The notes: generated by a model from the sequence alone, not told the origin. Numbered from the stretch's first letter, positions 33,956-45,553 are shown. The stretch: DNA of 64,000 nt from Ascaphus truei (GCA_036426205.1 CM071587.1:1159395-1223394); one strand, 5' to 3'. Translations and numbers: made by a program.

Positions 33956-34520
33956 CTTTGGAGCGAGGTAGAGACGGAGTTCGAGGGGGGGAGAGTGAGC
34001 GAGAGAGAGGGGGAGGCGGAGAGAGAGCGAGAAAGGGAGGGGTAGGACGAGAGAGACAAAGAGTGGGGAGGCAGGAGAGAGGGGAGCGAGAGCAAGGGAG
34101 GAGGAGAGAGGGAGGAGAGTAGAGGAGATGAGAGAGGAGGGGGAAGAGAGAGAGAGAGAGAAAGGAAGAGATGCACGAGGCGAGAGAGAAGACGAGAAAG
34201 AGAGAGAGAGCACGCGAGAGTGAGGGAGCGAGAGAGAAGAAAGAGGGTAGGGGCGAGAGAGGAGAGATAAGAGGGAGAGAAGACAGAAAGGAGGGCAGGA
34301 GAGACACGAGAAGATGGGCGAGAGAAAGAAAGAGGTTGGGAGAGAGAGAAAGAGGGAGAGAGAGCGACCAGGGCCGAAGGCGAGACAGAGGGATATAGGA
34401 AGCTCAAAGCGTGAGGATAGCAAAAAGGGCGAGAGAGAGGAGAGCGGTAGGGCGGAGAGGGAGGGATCATAGGAGGGAGAGAGAAGAGGAATAGCTAGGG
34501 GCGACAATGGATGGATAGAG
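33956..34520. repeat. Noisy GA-rich tract at the right end of copy 2
   Basis: It opens GGCTCTCACTCTCTTTGG, as if entering the CT tract of copy 1, then switches to 550 bp of irregular GAGAGGGAG text. The strand sense of the dinucleotide is thus reversed relative to 25578-25857. Open frames are composition effects. Confidence 0.85.
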
Positions 34521-34760
34521 GCAGTTTTATTATCGATGAATATTATATCTGAGCTTTCTTTATCTCTTCCTCTTTCACTGGGATTATTATCTTGCTTTCT
34601 CTCTTCAGCTACTCTGCTTGAGGTACGTTATTATATTTCGGGAGTTTATGATGTGGATTTCTATCTCCTTCCTCTTTCTTTCTCTCTTCCTCTTTCTTTC
34701 TCTCTTCCTCTTTCTCGTTCTTTCTTTTCCTTTCTCTCTTCCTCTTCATTTTGCAGCCTA
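34521..34760. repeat. Pyrimidine-rich tract (CTTTCTCTCTTCCT units)
   Basis: CTCTTCCTCTTTCTTT units recur five or six times, mixed with unique AT text. It may be the other side of the collapsed CT/GA microsatellite. From 34760 on the sequence is clean again. Confidence 0.7.
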
Positions 34761-36510
34761 CAGATGGGCGCGGGATTAAAGAAGCAGTGTTTTAGCAAGC
34801 GATATCCCATTGTGGGGACGCTTTAAAAATGTCCACGCCAGTGCCAGCACCTACTGCAAGTATGAGTCGCATTGGGAATAGCTTCTGTTGTATCTCGGCT
34901 GCTGTTCGGAAAGGTTATAGACATGCAAAGATTTGGGGATGTAGGAGCTGTGATCACAGAGATCAGAGGCAGAATAATGTGACACTCTCGTGTTCTCCTC
35001 TGCCTGCAGTCACTGTAACACAGATTTCAAAGCTATTTCACAAGCGTCGAATAAAGCAGGTGGTAACGGCAGTGCCTTATTTCATCCGCAAGCCGGGGGA
35101 TTTAATCCACGTGGCATGAGGTCTTCGTGATGAATTCCTATTCCTATAGTTTCTCATTTCAAAGTGCCATTTGCAATCACAAATACTTGAAAGCAAGATG
35201 TTCATTGCAATGTAGAAATGGAAACATAGTGGGGTACCCTTGTAGAGACCCCAACATTCTTACAATGTCTTTGTTGTTTTGGCTCCTCTCCCCCTCTGCT
35301 GGGTAGCTGTTCCATGGCTGTACTACTTTAGTACTGAGTATACCAACATCTATTTTTAGAGCGTGATTATGACCACTTATGATTGCACCAATGTCTGCCA
35401 GAAAGGGCATCATGAAATACAATCGTGGGGGCTTATTTTGATCAGAGGGGAAGCAGAACCTTGAACTAAATATGCAACTTCAAATGCTAATTTTTGGCAC
35501 CCATGGAGTTCGGCACAGGCAGTAAGAAAAGAGATGTCCCAACTTCAGTCAATTCCGCCATAAACTGCGATAGCATTTTATCAAAGCCTCAAGAGCTTGC
35601 TACTATTCCAACAAATTAACTTGCATTCTGAAGGAACCGTTCCATGTAGTGGGAAAATCAAATTAAACAACTTAGAAAGATGAAACCTCCCTGACTGTAA
35701 CACCTTTAACTTTTGTCTCCCGGGAAAAATAAATATGTTTTGCTTTTCCTCTGGTCTAATGAGTATATATATATCTGTTTGGCAAATGATGTCCTCATAA
35801 TTAGAAATAAGATTTGAAGATCGCTATTACAAAATCCCTGCCTCTCCCATTATCTCTTAGCATACACTGCTTCCACTGCAGGCAGGGATTCTGGGTCATG
35901 ACATGCAAATTAGCATACAGTGTCACATTTTGCGTCAAGTCCATTTGAACATGGTCCCCTATAAGATTATGCCTGCCGCGTTACACAGCTTTCCAGCACA
36001 GCCTGGGTTAAAGAAGTGCAGAGCCAGTAACCCTACTCACAGACAGCTTTTTCAACATTCTTGGTTCTCATCAGTGTGAGAGGCAGGTTCTACTAGCTAT
36101 GCAATGTGAAGCTGGGATAGGTTTCAACCACACATTATATATATTATGGTGAGTAAAAAAAGTGATAAAAACCCTCCACCGTACAGTGTGCCGCAAATAA
36201 TAATCCTGCTTGGGAGCACATTCACACGTCTCAGATAGGGGTGCAACCTGCCCTTCCCCATTATCTATTAGCATGCAATGCTTCCACTGTTGCCAATTTG
36301 GTAAAGGCACGAATCCCTTTCATATAACCTAATATACATGCCACTTTTATTAGTTCACTTTGGTGATAGGAGGGATTGTCCCTTAAAATCTTGCTGTTTT
36401 CACGGTTGTTTATTTAACCTCTTTGGTGCCAGAGTATGTCAGGCTTCTCTGGGAGCAGAGTTACTAACTGTTATGGAATATTGTGCAGTTGTAACAATAG
36501 TTTACTTTAT
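34761..36510. other. Unclassified intergenic DNA
   Basis: No gene found. CCCATTATCTcTTAGCATaCAcTGCTTCCACTG near 35848 recurs at about 36257 with a few changes in the same orientation, so two copies of an unnamed repeat lie about 410 bp apart. Confidence 0.45.
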
Positions 36511-36517
36511 ATTCATT

Positions 36518-36519
<2 letters not shown>

Positions 36520-36563
<44 letters not shown>
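36520..36563. repeat. (AT)n microsatellite
   Basis: About 21 AT units. Confidence 0.95.
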
Positions 36564-36564
<1 letters not shown>

Positions 36565-36653
36565 CCCCTCTTTATTTCCCTAGATGTATTAATATGTTTA
36601 TACTGAGTCCAAATCCCCTTTACCTGAAATTCAGTCATCAAAAAAACAGACAG

Positions 36654-37016
36654 CGCACTGGTACTGCACTGGTACCGCACTGGTACCGCACTGGTACCGC
36701 ACTGGTACAGCACAGGTACCGCACAGGTACCGCACAGGTACCGCACTGGTACCGCACAGGTACCGCACTGGTACCGCACTGGTACCGCACTGGTACCGCA
36801 CAGGTACCGCACAGGTACCGCACTGGTACCGCACTGGTACCGCACTGGTACCGCACTGGTACCGCACTGGTACCGCACCGGTACCGCACCGGTACCGCAC
36901 AGGTACCGCACAGGTACCGCACCGGTACCGCACAGGTACCGCACAGGTACCGCACAGGTACCGCACAGGTACCGCACAGGTACCGCACCGGTACTGCACC
37001 GGTACTGCACTGGTAC
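36654..37016. repeat. 11-bp GGTACC minisatellite, about 33 copies
   Basis: The unit GGTACCGCACT varies at the last base (T, A or C), with GGTACT or GGTACA at the margins. Each unit carries the palindrome GGTACC. No stop occurs in several frames on both strands, which creates false 120-190 codon frames. Confidence 0.97.
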
Positions 37017-37793
37017 ATTATAAGTAGAGAACACAGATAACAAATACAGTGGCCCTGAGAATCGAAGGGCCCTGAACAATACTGATGACAATGATACAGA
37101 GAGAATACTTCTCCGCTGCGCACGTATCCCTCAGTGTCTCTCACTCAGTCCCGGTAGCCCATGTGCTAACTAAGGTGCCACTGTTGGTGCCAGTACAGCA
37201 TTGGAGCTCATATAGAAGAGTAGTTAGTGTGTTAATAGTTGCAGGCCTGGGACTTCACACAGAATGGTGGCAGCTGTGTACATTGCAAGGGTACTGGACG
37301 TGTGGTAGGGGCGATTCCCTGGGTGTGTCTCCACGTGGCCTGCTCACAGCTTCGGAACCTCAGCTTCCTCGGGTTCGCTTTCATCAGAGGATGTTCCGTA
37401 TCCGCTATGCTCGGTACATCCTGTTCTGCATGATTATGAAGGCTCTGCCACCATGCTGTATCACTCGGCAGGTTCCTCGGGAAAGGTCCTCTCTCTAACT
37501 CGCACGGGTCTCCCTCCTGCAACCGCGCTCCTCTCTACCTGTAGCACTCCTTCTCCCATGATGTCATCCTTCTTGGTATCCTATGACATCGGTCCTTTCC
37601 TTTGTGTTTACAGCCATTGGCCAGAGAGGATGTCCATCAATATACTTATGCGTGTTACATACATGTTATGCAGTAGAAAACATTCTTGTAAAAAACTTCA
37701 CCTTTGTGCTATGCAAGAAAAAGGATGAAATGTACTTCTATGAAGAAAACCTCATGCACCCAGTGAAATAGCTGTAAGATCCTTACACTATAA
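37017..37793. other. Unclassified DNA, possibly part of a retroelement
   Basis: An open frame of 137 codons (37085-37498) has no recognisable domain. On the minus strand 37349-37387 reads CTGATGA, GAACC...GGTTC, then CGAAGC, a weak hammerhead-like arrangement in which GAAA has become GAAG. No gene is claimed. Confidence 0.35.
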
Positions 37794-37939
37794 CAGGAGT
37801 GGCCCACTCCAGGTCTCAAGGGCCACCAACAGGTCAGGTTGTTTCTGCAGCCAAAGACTGCACCACCTGTGCTGAAGCAGGGATATCATGAAAACCTGAC
37901 CTGTTGCTGGCCCCTGAGGACTGGAGTTGGCCACCCCAG
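37794..37939. mobile_element. CAGGGG-type palindromic MITE
   Basis: CAGGAGTGGCCCACTCCAGG and CTCAAGGGCCACCAACAGG on the left, GGACTGGAGTTGGCCACCCC on the right. The centre is shortened to GCACCACCTGTGCTGAAGC. Confidence 0.75.
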
Positions 37940-38912
37940 CCCTAGAATGATGGCATTAATTTGACATCTATTCCAGTAGGGGGTGTTCTAGTTTAGCATT
38001 ACCTTTATGCAAAATGGGATCTGTCTTAAAAAACAACTGAGGAATAAACCAAACATTCACATGTTATCGCTAGGAGATATGTTGTTAAGATTTCAGTATG
38101 ACATAGATTGTGTCTGGGGCAGCGTTACCTACTTCACGTCATGTCCTTTTAGGTCTCGGGCTTATTTTCGCACTGTTTGGTAACAGTCGACCCTTGTATT
38201 TCATGGTGAACATAGCTCCTTCTGCTACATGGGTAGAATAACACAAGGTATATTTGTGCTACAATAGAAACATTGTACCTACCCATTAAAAAAAAACTTG
38301 GGCTCCCCAAAAACCAAACCAAAGCCCATGAAGCAGGTACCTGCTGAGGGTTGATGTTTTGGGCTTGCACTGTAGATCCACTGTCCCAGTGTTAATGAAA
38401 GGTAAAGGAGACAATGTGGGCTTCCAATGCATTGTACCTGTGGTGTAATTAAGGACCCCTATAGTAGTCCTAACTCATGTGGGCGTAATTGAATCCTATA
38501 ACATTCCATGATGTTAACCCTTTAACTCTCCGTTGTCAATGTCCCTGCACACTTTAATGGAGCCTTGCTCACAGAGGTGACACATATGGAGATGAAGTGT
38601 CAGTTTTTTGCATGAGCCCCTCATCTGACTCAGTTTGGCTACTTCTGTATGTGAAGCACAGATATACATCATGGACCAGGACGAAGTGGAACGCATTACT
38701 GAAGCGCTGGAGGGGCGGTGCTACTGTATTTATTTTTATTAGCGTTAGTGACAGCTCTTTGTGAGCGACCGCAGGCCAGTCACGTTCTTTCCTTCTGCCT
38801 CATGAGTAAATAACAGAATGTCAGCTCTTCGGGGCAGGGACTCATTGCAGCACTAACACTGAAATGATTGTTGTCATTCTGACCCATGAGTGTGACGCTC
38901 CGATGAGTTGTC
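37940..38912. other. Unclassified intergenic DNA
   Basis: No gene. GTCAGCTCTTCGGGGCAGGG near 38820 is L2-tail-like but has no flanking support. Confidence 0.45.
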
Positions 38913-39260
38913 CCTTAGGCTGAGTCCATGGTGACTTCAGACGTGCGGAGGCGCTGAGGCTGAGGGAAAGCGGGTGCTTTCCCTGGCCTTAGTTCGTGTG
39001 CCATCCGGGGGCGTGTCGGGGGTGGGCCAGTGACATCACGGAGTTGGTTCGCCCTCATTGGACGAACCACTCACGTGACCGGCCCTGCGCTCCCGTGAGC
39101 GCCGAAACTAAATTTTTTTAACTGGTACGCCTCCGCACTCCTGCGTGCGCGAGCCCCTGCTAAAGCCGCCCTCATTGCGGCTGCAGAAGCACACTGACAA
39201 GCATCAGCGCACCTCAGCACGGGTCAGCGGATAAGCGCTGACCATGGACTCAGCCTTAGG
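38913..39260. mobile_element. GC-rich MITE 1 of a three-element chain
   Basis: The left end CCTTAGGCTGAGTCCATGGT and right end ACCATGGACTCAGCCTTAGG are perfect inverted copies, with TTA at each border. The inside is GC-rich with no coding signal. The right border TTA is also the left border of the next element. Confidence 0.8.
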
Positions 39261-39592
39261 TGTGTACTACAGGGCGCGGGCGTGCGCTACCGTGCACGTG
39301 TCAATTATTATTGGGTGTGTTAGCTAAACGTTTCTATACTTGGGACATGCGCGTGCACGGCCGTGAGCCGTGGTGCAGCAGACCAGGGAAAATACAATAA
39401 AATTGTATTTTTGCCCTGCTGCCACGCGCTAACCAATCACAGTGCGGTCTAATGCTGGGCCGTCAGAGTCACGCCCCCTAACCGCATGCGTCACCGCTTG
39501 CATCCTAGCAACTAAACGCACACGCCACGTACACGCGCAACACCGGTCGCGAGCCCGCACGCGCAGAAGCGAGAACTATAAAATAAGCCTTA
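39256..39592. mobile_element. GC-rich MITE 2 of the chain
   Basis: The left end starts GGTGTGTACTACAGGGCGCG and the right end CGAGAACTATAAAATAAGCC, with TTA outside each. Subterminal GGGCGTGCGC / GCCCGCACGCGC words are inverted. The terminal inverted match is weaker than in its neighbours, so the borders are taken from them. Confidence 0.55.
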
Positions 39593-39922
39593 GGCTGTGG
39601 CCAGGGTGAGAGAGCGCTCGCTGGCGCTCGAGCGCCGTGACGTCAGGCGCTGGGCTGTTCATGGCCAGCCAGTTGTGCAGTTGATGCGGCTTGTCAGGGG
39701 GTATGGCCTGCACGTCACAGAGCTGGTTTGCCCTTATTGGGCGAACCGCTCACGTAACGCATCAGCAAGCAGCCAAATCAAATTTGGCTGTCTCGCCAAG
39801 CAGGTAAGCGCCGCGCATGCGAATGCGCTTGCTCACGCTGGTCACACACATTGCATCAATGTGTTTCATCATGGCCAGCGTGAGCGTCTCGCCCGCTCAG
39901 CACCACCCTGGCCGAGGCCTAA
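39588..39922. mobile_element. GC-rich MITE 3 of the chain
   Basis: The left end TTAGGCTGTGGCCAGGGTG and right end CACCCTGGCCGAGGCCTAA are inverted with few mismatches. Inside, GAGCGCTCGCTGGCGCTCG is itself foldable. The open frame at 39597-39995 runs through both ends and is not a gene. Confidence 0.7.
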
Positions 39923-40607
39923 AGCTGATGCTGCATTAACCCCGCTGACCGCTTGCTCTGGGATACTTGCTCATCTCCGAGCGAGTCTGCAGTGAGGGAG
40001 TGATGGTTTTGAGAAGCGGTATCTGGTTCAGACAAGCAGCTGAGTACAGTAATCAATCACATTCTTATTGCAGCCTATCTGCCGCTGCAGGCTCCATTTA
40101 TTGCACAGAAAGCCAAATTGCTTTGAGTAGCTCTTCCTATTGCTCCAGCCAGTCACCCAGAGATGCAAGAAGCCGATCCACTCAAATGTTAATTCAGCTT
40201 GAACTGCTGCAGCCTGCGCTCATCTGACAGGTTTATCTGCACCTTCCGAGATGCCAGGCTATTGTGCTCAGTTTTTATGGCAGGGATGGGATGATTAGAC
40301 GTGGAAATTGTGATACTGTGTTTAAAACACTCACAGAGGGAGGGTTTAAGCCTTTCTGCTGTTAAACTTACTCCAAAATAGCTATTCAGAATATGCGTTG
40401 ATTTGGATTGGTTTTAGAGTGTAAGCTCCTTACCTACTGTACCAGTGCATGTTATTTTAATGCCATACCCCTATTATACTGTGCTGTGTTGCATTATATT
40501 AAATACAGAACATTGAATCAGCGTTCTGGTTGCATGTGAAAGTAGTATTATAATAGTGACTGCTTTTTTTTGTTTTTATTCAACTCTTAATTCCATTTTT
40601 AATTAGT
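39923..40607. other. Unclassified intergenic DNA
   Basis: No gene. GAGTGTAAGCTCCTTACCTA near 40416 resembles an L2 tail but the rest does not follow. Confidence 0.4.
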
Positions 40608-40967
40608 TTTAAAGCATCCTTTGATTTCTATAGCAGGTTTTAGCCCATCTCCCAAGCAGTGCAACATCTTGGTAACACTTTCCTGTTTGTGATCATTTGC
40701 TGCAAATGTTCCCAGCTGTTTGAGCTGTTATCTGTAACAATAGATAATGTTACCTTCAAAATATAAGGATACATTGTAGCTGCTCAGTTACACTGACTGA
40801 AGCAGCTATTATGTTGGGCACACAATCAGGATGGTGACAGATTTATAGCAGGGGCACCAAGATTGCCAGCTTAGGTAAGAATGTAGAAGTATACATGTCA
40901 GGTGCTTTACATATACACATTATAATAATTAAAAAAAAAAGTTGGAACATAGTATTGCAGCTTTAAT
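40608..40967. mobile_element. Possible TTAA-type MITE (family B)
   Basis: TTTTAAAGCATCCTTTG at the left and GTATTGCAGCTTTAATAAA at the right put an AAAGC/GCTTT pair at TTAA sites about 360 bp apart. The body differs from family A. The inverted ends are only about 7 bp, so this is tentative. Confidence 0.35.
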
Positions 40968-41248
40968 AAACAGAGAAACACAATTTTATCAAGTCCGAGA
41001 TCAGACAGGGAGCGGAGGTTTCAGACGCCAAAATGTCTGTCCCTAATATCATAAACAATCTGAAAGTTGCTGACTGAGTGGCTCTGCTTCTTTGGCAGAT
41101 CTTGAGAAAATCACCCAGCAAAATCCTTGTTTCCGCCTGCTAAAATCCTTCCCCCAGTATATGTTTCACGTCCTGTGCAGTAAAAACGTTTTCCTTGCAA
41201 ATTATTATATATAAATTATATTTCACCACCATTTTAAATTGGTTTACC

Positions 41249-41470
41249 CAGGGGTAGTCGACTCCAGCATTCAAGACCTCCCAACAGGTCAGGTTTTCAG
41301 GATATCCCTGCTTCAGCGCAGGTGGCTCACTCAGTGGCTCATTCAAAGACTGAGCCACTGATTGAACTACCTGTGCCGAAGCAGGGACTGATTGAGCCCC
41401 CTGTGCTGACGCAGGGATATCTAGAAAACCTGACCTGTTGGAGGGTCTCGAGAACTAAGTTGAGAACCCG
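41249..41470. mobile_element. CAGGGG-type palindromic MITE
   Basis: CAGGGGTAGTCGACTCCAGC, CCTCCCAACAGGTCAGG on the left. CCTGACCTGTTGGAGGGTCT and CGAGAACTAAGTTGAGAACC on the right. The centre has GACTGAGCCACTGATTGA. Confidence 0.8.
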
Positions 41471-44142
41471 AAGGGGCCGGCAGTGCCGTTTGATACGATT
41501 TCATTGCTCCTCCACTTGTCTGTTTTACCTTGGTACAGCTAGCAACGGATCTCTGATATACTGTACACTCCTTATATAATGTCATCAATTCATTTACCCC
41601 CATACAAAACAGGCTGACAATGAGCATCAACTGGCTGCTAATTCTTTGTGAACTGGGTCTATTTGTTGCACGGCACTTATGTTACATAACATGAACCCCT
41701 AATCTAACATCAGCACTCAGACTTGGTCCAGATGTGGTCTGTGTCCCAAGGGCTATGACGGGCTCTTGCAAAGCCTTTAATATTTAAGTATATAAGGTTA
41801 ATCACCTGGCTGCCAGCCACTGCCGACTGCTCCATGAGAACAAAGGAAAGAATTAACTTTGTTAAGTTAAGAGCAACTGGCTCTTGTATTTAGGAGGATG
41901 TGGGCAAGAACTATTAGTTAGGGAATTATAACACAAGCAGCAAGCACGTGTATGATGTTGCCATTGGGTTACCCTTATATCTCAGTGCCTTACATAAGAC
42001 TGAGCCCAGCCTGCACTGACCCAGCACCCTGACCAGGTCTGAGAGACTGACCCAGCACCCTGACCTGGTCTGAGAGACTGAGCACTGCCGTGTATATAGT
42101 GAATTTGATGTGAACGCCTGTGGAGCCAGGAAGGAGGGTTACATATACTTTCTGCACTGACTGCAATATATGGATTCATTTATTTGTAAATGTGCAGTGA
42201 GCCAAGAGCTACAGTTTGGGAAGTTACTGGGATGGCATGAAATGTGTTAGAATAGAAGTGGGAGGGGAGGAACAGAGGTGGTTGGGTGTTGGTAGGCGGT
42301 TAGGTAATTGCTTCCGAATCTTTCTTAGTAGGCGCATTTTTACACCTTACAGCAATAAATGTCTTCCTCACCGCATCCAATTCAAAGGAGATCTTTCTCC
42401 CTGCATTTCTTTGATCTATTGGGCACCTGTACATTTGGCAAAACTGAAAGAACTGAGTTAGCCGCGCGTAAATCAGCGTCTAGATGGACAGAAACCACAT
42501 TCATTGTCAACATGGCCCGTCCGTCACTGTCATACTGAGATATTTAGCCAACTGAAAATTAAGTGTTCATCCAGCAATGTCATTCTGCCATGTTCTGAAT
42601 CACCGGTGCTTATTGTTTATTCATTAGATGGCTAATATTGTATGCATATGAAATATATATCATTCCTTATTGCCAGCGTGTCTGAGCAGCCTCCGTCTGC
42701 ATTGAGCTCTGTGTTTAATGTCTATTTAGAAAGCTCGCTGTAGTGTTGCACTGGCCAAATAGCAAATCATGTAAATCCTTTCATAGGGTGATTCTTCATT
42801 CAAACAGCCTCTGACCTCCCACCCCTGCTCTTCTCCTCCTCGGTATCTCAGCCTGCTATAAAGCTCCTGCTTGGGGCAGGAAGATAAAGAGCAGAAGTCA
42901 CGGAAAGGGCACTGGAATGACCAGGCTGGAGAGCAGCATTCGCGCCTCAATGTGCAGTGGAGGGTATTGCGAAGGCTGCAAACAAAAAGAAAGATGGAAG
43001 CAAGCAGCGCTACAGTGGATACTCTGATGGCCCATGACACAAGGTTACAGCTATGGCATCTCTCCCCAGCTCACTAATACAATGCATATTTTAGGAGGAT
43101 GCACAAACCTTTTCCATATGATTTACAAGGGTTTAGGTCTTTCCATCCTAGAGATGCCTGCTTATAAATTTGTAGACTTCTGACTACTTTTAAAACGGCA
43201 CCCCCCCATGTCACCCTACAGAAGTCTTGGGACAGAGATCTGCTTAATTACATGTTTCTGTGATGGTGTCTTGATACATTGTGCTTTGGAGCACCGACAC
43301 ATGTCCAAAATACCTTCCTTGGCATCCATTCAATTGCAGCAAATTCACTGCCACAATGCCCAGCGATGCATTAACAGTGATGGGAGTTAAATCCATGGGC
43401 ACTGGAGGATGTAAAGCCCCGGGAGAGACTTTGCCAGAGCGGAGCTGCTGCCCTTGAAACCTTCAGCAGAGCCGCCAGCACAGGGTACTGGAGAGGGGCA
43501 GTTGGGTTTTGAATGGGGCAGAAGAAAAAATGGGTTAGACACAGGACTCACACGGAGAAAGATGTGTGCCTTGATATGGAAGCGAGAAGTTGTAAATCCA
43601 GTAAATAGCTGGAAGTGCCAAGCAGTGCTAAGTCTTCCACCTGCTTCTCCTTGTGAATTATGGTGAAGGTGTCCTGCCGGTTACCTGGTGAGCTTCGAAT
43701 AGATAATTGGAACCGTGGAAGGGGGAACCTGCAAGAAGATACAGCGTACCGCTCTACATCCAGCAGGCAGCAGCATTAAACACGCAGGCCATGTGCTTGC
43801 CTTTATTAATTCATCATTCCATTTCTTTGTTGCGCCACCACGGTCGCGCGCAAGCAGCAGAACGCCAGACAAGCATCGGATTGCAAAATATTTTTTAATT
43901 TTCAGAAAGTGATTTTCAGAACCACTAACCCCCCCCATGCCCCCCCCTCATCCCCCTCTCCAATACATCTCTAACTCTGCTGGCTCAGTGACTCTCGTTA
44001 ACGTGGTTTGTAGTTTTCTACCATAAATTGCTGACGTAGCGAGAAAAAATACAAGCGCACAGCATTCAGATTTCAAGTTCGCCGTCCGTTTTAACCTCCG
44101 CAGTTACAAGATGTCAAGTCCTACCGCGTCCCGGCTCTCTCC
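41471..44142. other. Unclassified intergenic DNA
   Basis: No gene found. A 31-bp unit (ACTGACCCAGCACCCTGACC...) is present twice at 42015 and 42046. C runs lie near 43201 and 43930. Open frames near 43700-43900 overlap on both strands without homology. Confidence 0.45.
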
Positions 44143-44220
44143 AGCACTGAGGGGGTGAGGAAGTTGACCTCATTCCCTGGGGGCAGGGAATGGGGTTAAC
44201 CTGCTCACCCCTTCAGTGCT
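44143..44220. repeat. Near-perfect 78-bp hairpin
   Basis: AGCACTGAGGGGGTGAGGAA at the left and its inverse GCTCACCCCTTCAGTGCT at the right continue into CTCATTCCCTG / CAGGGAATGGGG, leaving a loop of about six bases at 44179. Arms are about 36 bp with three or four mismatches. It is most likely the centre of an unlisted foldback transposon. Confidence 0.8.
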
Positions 44221-45024
44221 TTTTTAATGCGGCACAGGGCGACGTGCAGGAATTGGGATAAGGCATGGATGTGAGGTTTTTAAACTCTCCGCCGCCCCAC
44301 CCCGTCACTCCGCCCGCAGAAAATAGATCTAAAAGGGAAAGTTTAGACATGTAAAACGGGAATTCCCTCAAAGCCAGGGAGACCAAAGGTGCGAAATGAT
44401 GAGTGGGACGGGCGCGGGACGGGAGCGAGGGAAGTCTGGTTAACGCAAATGGCGATAGAATTTCTGACCGCTTTGACTTGAAAGCAGGAATCCCGCCTAC
44501 TCGTTTCGTTGCATATTGACTTTCTGTTTACATCTTTCGGATGGGGGTCTCGTGCAGCTGAACCATGCTATTTATAAATCGGGGGAGGGCTATTTTTAGA
44601 TCTGGGACCTCCCCCGCCCCCCTTTGCTCACACTCGGGAAAAAACACAGTCGCCAAATCCCATAGGCCTCGAGGGGGTTAATAGAAAGCGGCAACCTCAT
44701 TGGGGGCGGGGGGGGGGGGTGACATCACTGTTTCCTTTTGTATGACCGCGAGCGCCATCTCTGAAAATCTAGCAAGGAACAACGGCAACCAAACCTGTAA
44801 ATATCTCGGGAAATATGGCGGGGTCAGCTCCCTGGGGACCCCCTGGTTCCAATTCAGAAAAGAAAACTTCAGACCCTATTTAATCCTTGGTTTTCTTTCA
44901 TGTTTATGTCCATCCTAAGCATTTATGAGCTCCTTGTACTGTATTATTCTCTAGGGCCGGGCTTGTAACTCCCCAATTCCTTTTGTTTCATTTTGTTACA
45001 TGCATTTGTGTAACTTGTATATTA
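44221..45024. other. GC-rich intergenic DNA with CpG clusters
   Basis: CpG is frequent at 44280-44460, and the stretch holds a 10-G run near 44710. No promoter motif set, transcription unit or exon is evident. Confidence 0.4.
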
Positions 45025-45551
45025 CAGGTAGTCCTCGTTATCCAACGTTTCACTTTACAACGAATGGCGTATCCAACGCTTTACATTGCAACCCTAAGGG
45101 CCGTTTGTCGACTCCGGAATGCGCTATCCGACGCCTGAATGCGCTATCCGACGCCTGAATGCGCTATCCGACGCCTGAATGCGCTATCCGATGCCTGAAT
45201 GCGTTATCCAACGCCTGAATGCGCTATCCGGTGCCTGAATGCGCTATCCGATGCCTGAATGCGCTATCCGACACCTGAATGCGCTATCCGACGCCTGAAT
45301 GCGCTATCCGACGCCTGAATGCGCTATCCGACGCCTGAATGCGCTATCCGACGGCTGAATGTGCTATCCGGCGCCTGAATGCGCTATCCGACGCCTGAAT
45401 GTGCTATCCGATGCCTGAATGCGCTATCCGATGCCTGAATGCGTTATCCAACGCTCATCGCCACTGATTAACATGGGACTCGCTTTACAACGGTTTCACT
45501 ATCCAGCGCTACTCCCAGAGCGGATCCCGTTGGATAACCGAGGACCGCCTG
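45025..45551. mobile_element. pogo/Tigger-like MITE carrying a 20-bp minisatellite
   Basis: The ends CAGGTAGTCCTCGTTATCCA (left) and TGGATAACCGAGGACCGCCTG (right) are inverted with a few changes and are flanked by TA on both sides (45023-45024 and 45552-45553). CAG-starting ends with a TA duplication fit the pogo branch of Tc1/mariner. Nearly all of the interior is the tandem array described separately. No transposase. Confidence 0.85.
45113..45456. repeat. 20-bp minisatellite, about 17 copies
   Basis: The unit GCGCTATCCGACGCCTGAAT repeats in exact 20-bp register. Variants include GCGTTATCCAACGCCTGAAT, which is close to the TTATCCAACG of the surrounding MITE ends, suggesting that the array grew from the element's own subterminal sequence. 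Confidence 0.97.
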
Positions 45552-45553
45552 TA

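Noticed and set aside
33868..34507. Open frames up to 194 codons, RERERE- or SLSP-rich
   Set aside because: GA-rich noisy tract at the end of duplication copy 2.
36654..37016. CRISPR-like direct repeats
   Set aside because: There are no unique spacers. Units are contiguous and the host is a vertebrate. The same applies to the 20-, 32- and 41-bp arrays.
36513..37144. Open frames up to 192 codons reading VPVRYLCGTCA or HRYRTGTAQ
   Set aside because: 11-bp GGTACC array. The peptide periodicity follows the DNA repeat.
37085..37498. 137-codon frame as a possible exon
   Set aside because: No recognisable domain, atypical composition, overlapping frames on both strands, and a likely repeat context.
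39597..39995. 132-codon frame as a possible gene
   Set aside because: It crosses both inverted ends of a GC-rich MITE and shows no homology.
44221..45024. CpG island with a gene start
   Set aside because: Moderate CpG only, no coherent motif set and no exon or splice signal downstream.
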